From assembly GCA_050256135.1 (NCBI GenBank), contig JBFWIF010000114.1, positions 1 through 6,070 of the forward strand: a DNA stretch of 6,070 nucleotides, written 5' to 3'. The notes beneath the pieces were generated by a model that did no database searches, had not been told where the DNA came from, and saw only the letters and a program-made list of their open reading frames with translations. Positions within the stretch are counted from its first letter, which is position 1. Each line of letters opens with the position of its first letter. Position numbers and translations under genes: made by a program. Of the stretch, positions 4,115-6,070 are shown piece by piece. This DNA is from RZYP01 sp050256135 (GTDB lineage: Bacteria; Bacillota; Negativicutes; Acidaminococcales; Acidaminococcaceae).

Positions 4115-6070
4115 TTATACTGCTCGCATTTGTTGTTCTTTTGCTTTTCTTTTTTGCAAAAGAACAAGGGCTATCATGATAACCAAACCTATAATATCTG
4201 TTACTATACCGCTTTTAATTAAGCAAACAGCGCCTGTTGCCGCAATTATCCGATAAAAGAAATTCATATTTGTGTATATGTAGCCTTCTGTTGCAATTGC
4301 AATCAGAAATACGCCTAAACAAGCAGACAATGCTACCCAAGTTCCCTCTAAAAAAGTAGTATTTATCAACATTAGTTGAGGCGAATACACAAACATAAAA
4401 GGCACTATAAAACCAGCAATGGATAACTTAACTGACTGCACACCTGTTTTCATCGGATCTCCACCCGATAAACCTGCTGCCGCAAAAGCCGCTAAAGCTA
4501 CTGGAGGTGTAATATTTGCAAACATAGCAAAATAGAAAGAAAACATATGCGCTGCCGCTGGAGCAATGCCAAGCTTAGACAAAGCCGGTGCAGCAATTGT
4601 TGCCGTGATAATATAAGCAGGAATAGAAGGTAAACCCATGCCTAAAATCATGCAAGTAATCATCGTGAAAATCAACGTAAACAACAAGCTCTGTTCGCCT
4701 ATGGAAATAATTGTATTCGCAATAGTCAAACCGAAACCAGTTTTTGACGAAACACCAATAATAATGCCAACACACGCACAGGCAATTGCAACAGAAACAG
4801 TCTGTTTGGCACCATCCGCCAACGCGTCAACAATATCCTTCAGGTTCATACGCGTAGAAGCTCTGAATTGAGAAACAACAATAGTTACAATAATAGTTAA
4901 AAATGCGGAATTAATTACTGTCCTTCCAGAGAAAAACAGCATGTAGAGCAAAAATAAAATCGGTAAAAACAAATGTCCTTTGTCTTTGATAACAGCTCTA
5001 AAATCAGGCAATTTTTCTTTTGGCAAGCCAATAAGATTGTCTTTCGAAGCTCTTAGATGTATCTGTATCATGATTCCTAAATAATATAACAAAGCAGGAA
5101 CTGCAGCCCAAATTACTATGCTGGAATATTGTACACCCAACATTTCCGCCATAATGAATGCGGCCGCTCCCATAATAGGCGGCAACAGCTGCCCGCCTAC
5201 AGAAGCCGAAGATTCTACCGCACCTGCAAATTCTTTCGAATAACCTATTTTTTTCATCAGTGGAATAGTAAATGCACCGGTCGTAACAACGTTAGCAATC
5301 GCGGAACCATTAATAGAACCTAAAAAACCTGATGCTATAACAGAAACTTTAGCAGGTCCGCCTTTAGAACTTCCTGCAAGTGACAAAGCAAGATCATTAA
5401 AGAATTGGCCCATACCACATTTATTCATTACGCAGCCAAACAAGATGAACAGAAATATATAACTGGCTGCTACATTAACAGAAGTTCCATAGATACCTTC
5501 CGTATTGGCAAAAAAATGATTAGAAAGGGCTATCCAACTATATCCGCGATGAGCAAAAATTCCTGGCATATCCCGTCCAAACAAACCATAGGCTATAAAT
5601 ACAAGGCTCAATATCGGCAATGCCCAGCCTGTAACACGTCTGGAGGCCTCCAGAACCAAAAAGACTAATAATGTCGCTATCAACATATCGGAGTCGCTTG
5701 CACGCCCTGCACGCTCCACTACTCCTAAATAATCTGTCCAAACATAAAACGGTACTGCGCAAGCAAGTACCACAAAAATCCAATCATACCAAGCAACCTT
5801 TTTGTTATCACATTTAGAGGAAAGTGGATACATTATAAAAGCCATCGACAACATCATCGCAACATGCAAAGAACGATGCTTCAAAGTAACAGGAGGACCG
5901 AAGGCTGCTGTGTAGAGATGATAGCAAGAGACTAAAATTGCCACCAGATAAAAAAACTTTTTCATATTCTCACTGGTAAAGATTCGTGTAGCAGATTCCT
6001 TATCCAGCATTCTGACTATTTCTTCCGATTTTTCGACAAGCTCACTGTCACCTTCGAACTGGATAGAATC
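4115..6070 (-). CDS. TRAP transporter fused permease (DctQ-DctM type), 5' end outside window
   Basis: This is the membrane subunit of a tripartite ATP-independent periplasmic transporter, in which the small four-segment and large twelve-segment permeases are one polypeptide. Such proteins work with an extracytoplasmic binding protein, often of the TAXI type, and are sodium driven. Positions here are counted from the Met at 6008-6010. The small-subunit part covers about 20-145, and the DctM part about 150-625. Diagnostic stretches are AGSSKGGPAKVSVIASGFLG (212-231), GSINGSAIANVVTTGAFTIP (231-250), LMKKIGY, GMGLPSIPAY (457-466) and ANITPPVALAAFAAAGLSGG (498-517). The frame stays open for 20 more codons to the window edge (DSIQFEG...EEIVR), with an acidic character typical of these N-termini. 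No convincing ribosome-binding site precedes the Met at 6010, so the true start lies beyond 6070. A binding-protein gene is expected upstream, outside the window. The substrate is unknown; C4-acids, other organic acids or amino acids are all possible. Confidence 0.95.
   Translation of the reverse strand, partial: DSIQFEGDSELVEKSEEIVRMLDKESATRIFTSENMKKFFYLVAILVSCYHLYTAAFGPPVTLKHRSLHVAMMLSMAFIMYPLSSKCDNKKVAWYDWIFVVLACAVPFYVWTDYLGVVERAGRASDSDMLIATLLVFLVLEASRRVTGWALPILSLVFIAYGLFGRDMPGIFAHRGYSWIALSNHFFANTEGIYGTSVNVAASYIFLFILFGCVMNKCGMGQFFNDLALSLAGSSKGGPAKVSVIASGFLGSINGSAIANVVTTGAFTIPLMKKIGYSKEFAGAVESSASVGGQLLPPIMGAAAFIMAEMLGVQYSSIVIWAAVPALLYYLGIMIQIHLRASKDNLIGLPKEKLPDFRAVIKDKGHLFLPILFLLYMLFFSGRTVINSAFLTIIVTIVVSQFRASTRMNLKDIVDALADGAKQTVSVAIACACVGIIIGVSSKTGFGLTIANTIISIGEQSLLFTLIFTMITCMILGMGLPSIPAYIITATIAAPALSKLGIAPAAAHMFSFYFAMFANITPPVALAAFAAAGLSGGDPMKTGVQSVKLSIAGFIVPFMFVYSPQLMLINTTFLEGTWVALSACLGVFLIAIATEGYIYTNMNFFYRIIAATGAVCLIKSGIVTDIIGLVIMIALVLLQKRKAKEQQMRAV

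Noticed and set aside
3972..4256. Plus-strand frames over the intergenic region and the TRAP 3' end
   Set aside because: They run through the terminator hairpin and the antisense of a conserved membrane protein; no start signals.

Overview
The window is a low-GC chromosomal segment from a Bacillota-type bacterium. All supported genes lie on the minus strand. The cggR-gap order, the CggR operator-like leader, the type I QueF with an ECF-type QueT, and a fused TRAP permease fit a Bacillota anaerobe. A Negativicutes-like organism is my guess from gene content, not something the sequence proves. Nothing looks like a mobile element, phage, CRISPR array, tRNA or rRNA.

Read in the direction of transcription (high to low coordinates), the layout has four transcription units. 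(1) A fused TRAP permease runs in from beyond base 6070 and ends at a very strong intrinsic terminator (4050-4087). (2) An ACS-type major facilitator gene (2653-3903) has its own near-consensus promoter, with an inverted repeat over the -35 box. (3) queT-queF (1933-2436, 1423-1923) form a two-gene queuosine-precursor operon. It has a consensus promoter, a 5'-end hairpin, a class I preQ1 riboswitch and an attenuator terminator, and ends in a long bipartite terminator. (4) cggR-gap has a promoter and a candidate CggR operator in the leader. The cggR frame runs through the gap Shine-Dalgarno site and into the gap coding sequence.

Functionally, unit 3 is a salvage module. QueT would import a 7-deazaguanine precursor, QueF reduces preQ0 to preQ1, and preQ1 sensed by the riboswitch would shut the operon off by transcription termination. 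Unit 4 is the glycolytic control switch: CggR should repress cggR-gap by a roadblock downstream of the promoter until sugar phosphate releases it. Units 1 and 2 are secondary transporters of probably organic anionic solutes; their substrates cannot be read from the sequence.

I found no clearly new biological system. The points most worth a second look are the complete riboswitch-attenuator architecture with a 5' hairpin in front of queT, the unusual CggR C-terminal extension over the gap start, and a minimal upstream reading frame at the major facilitator start.
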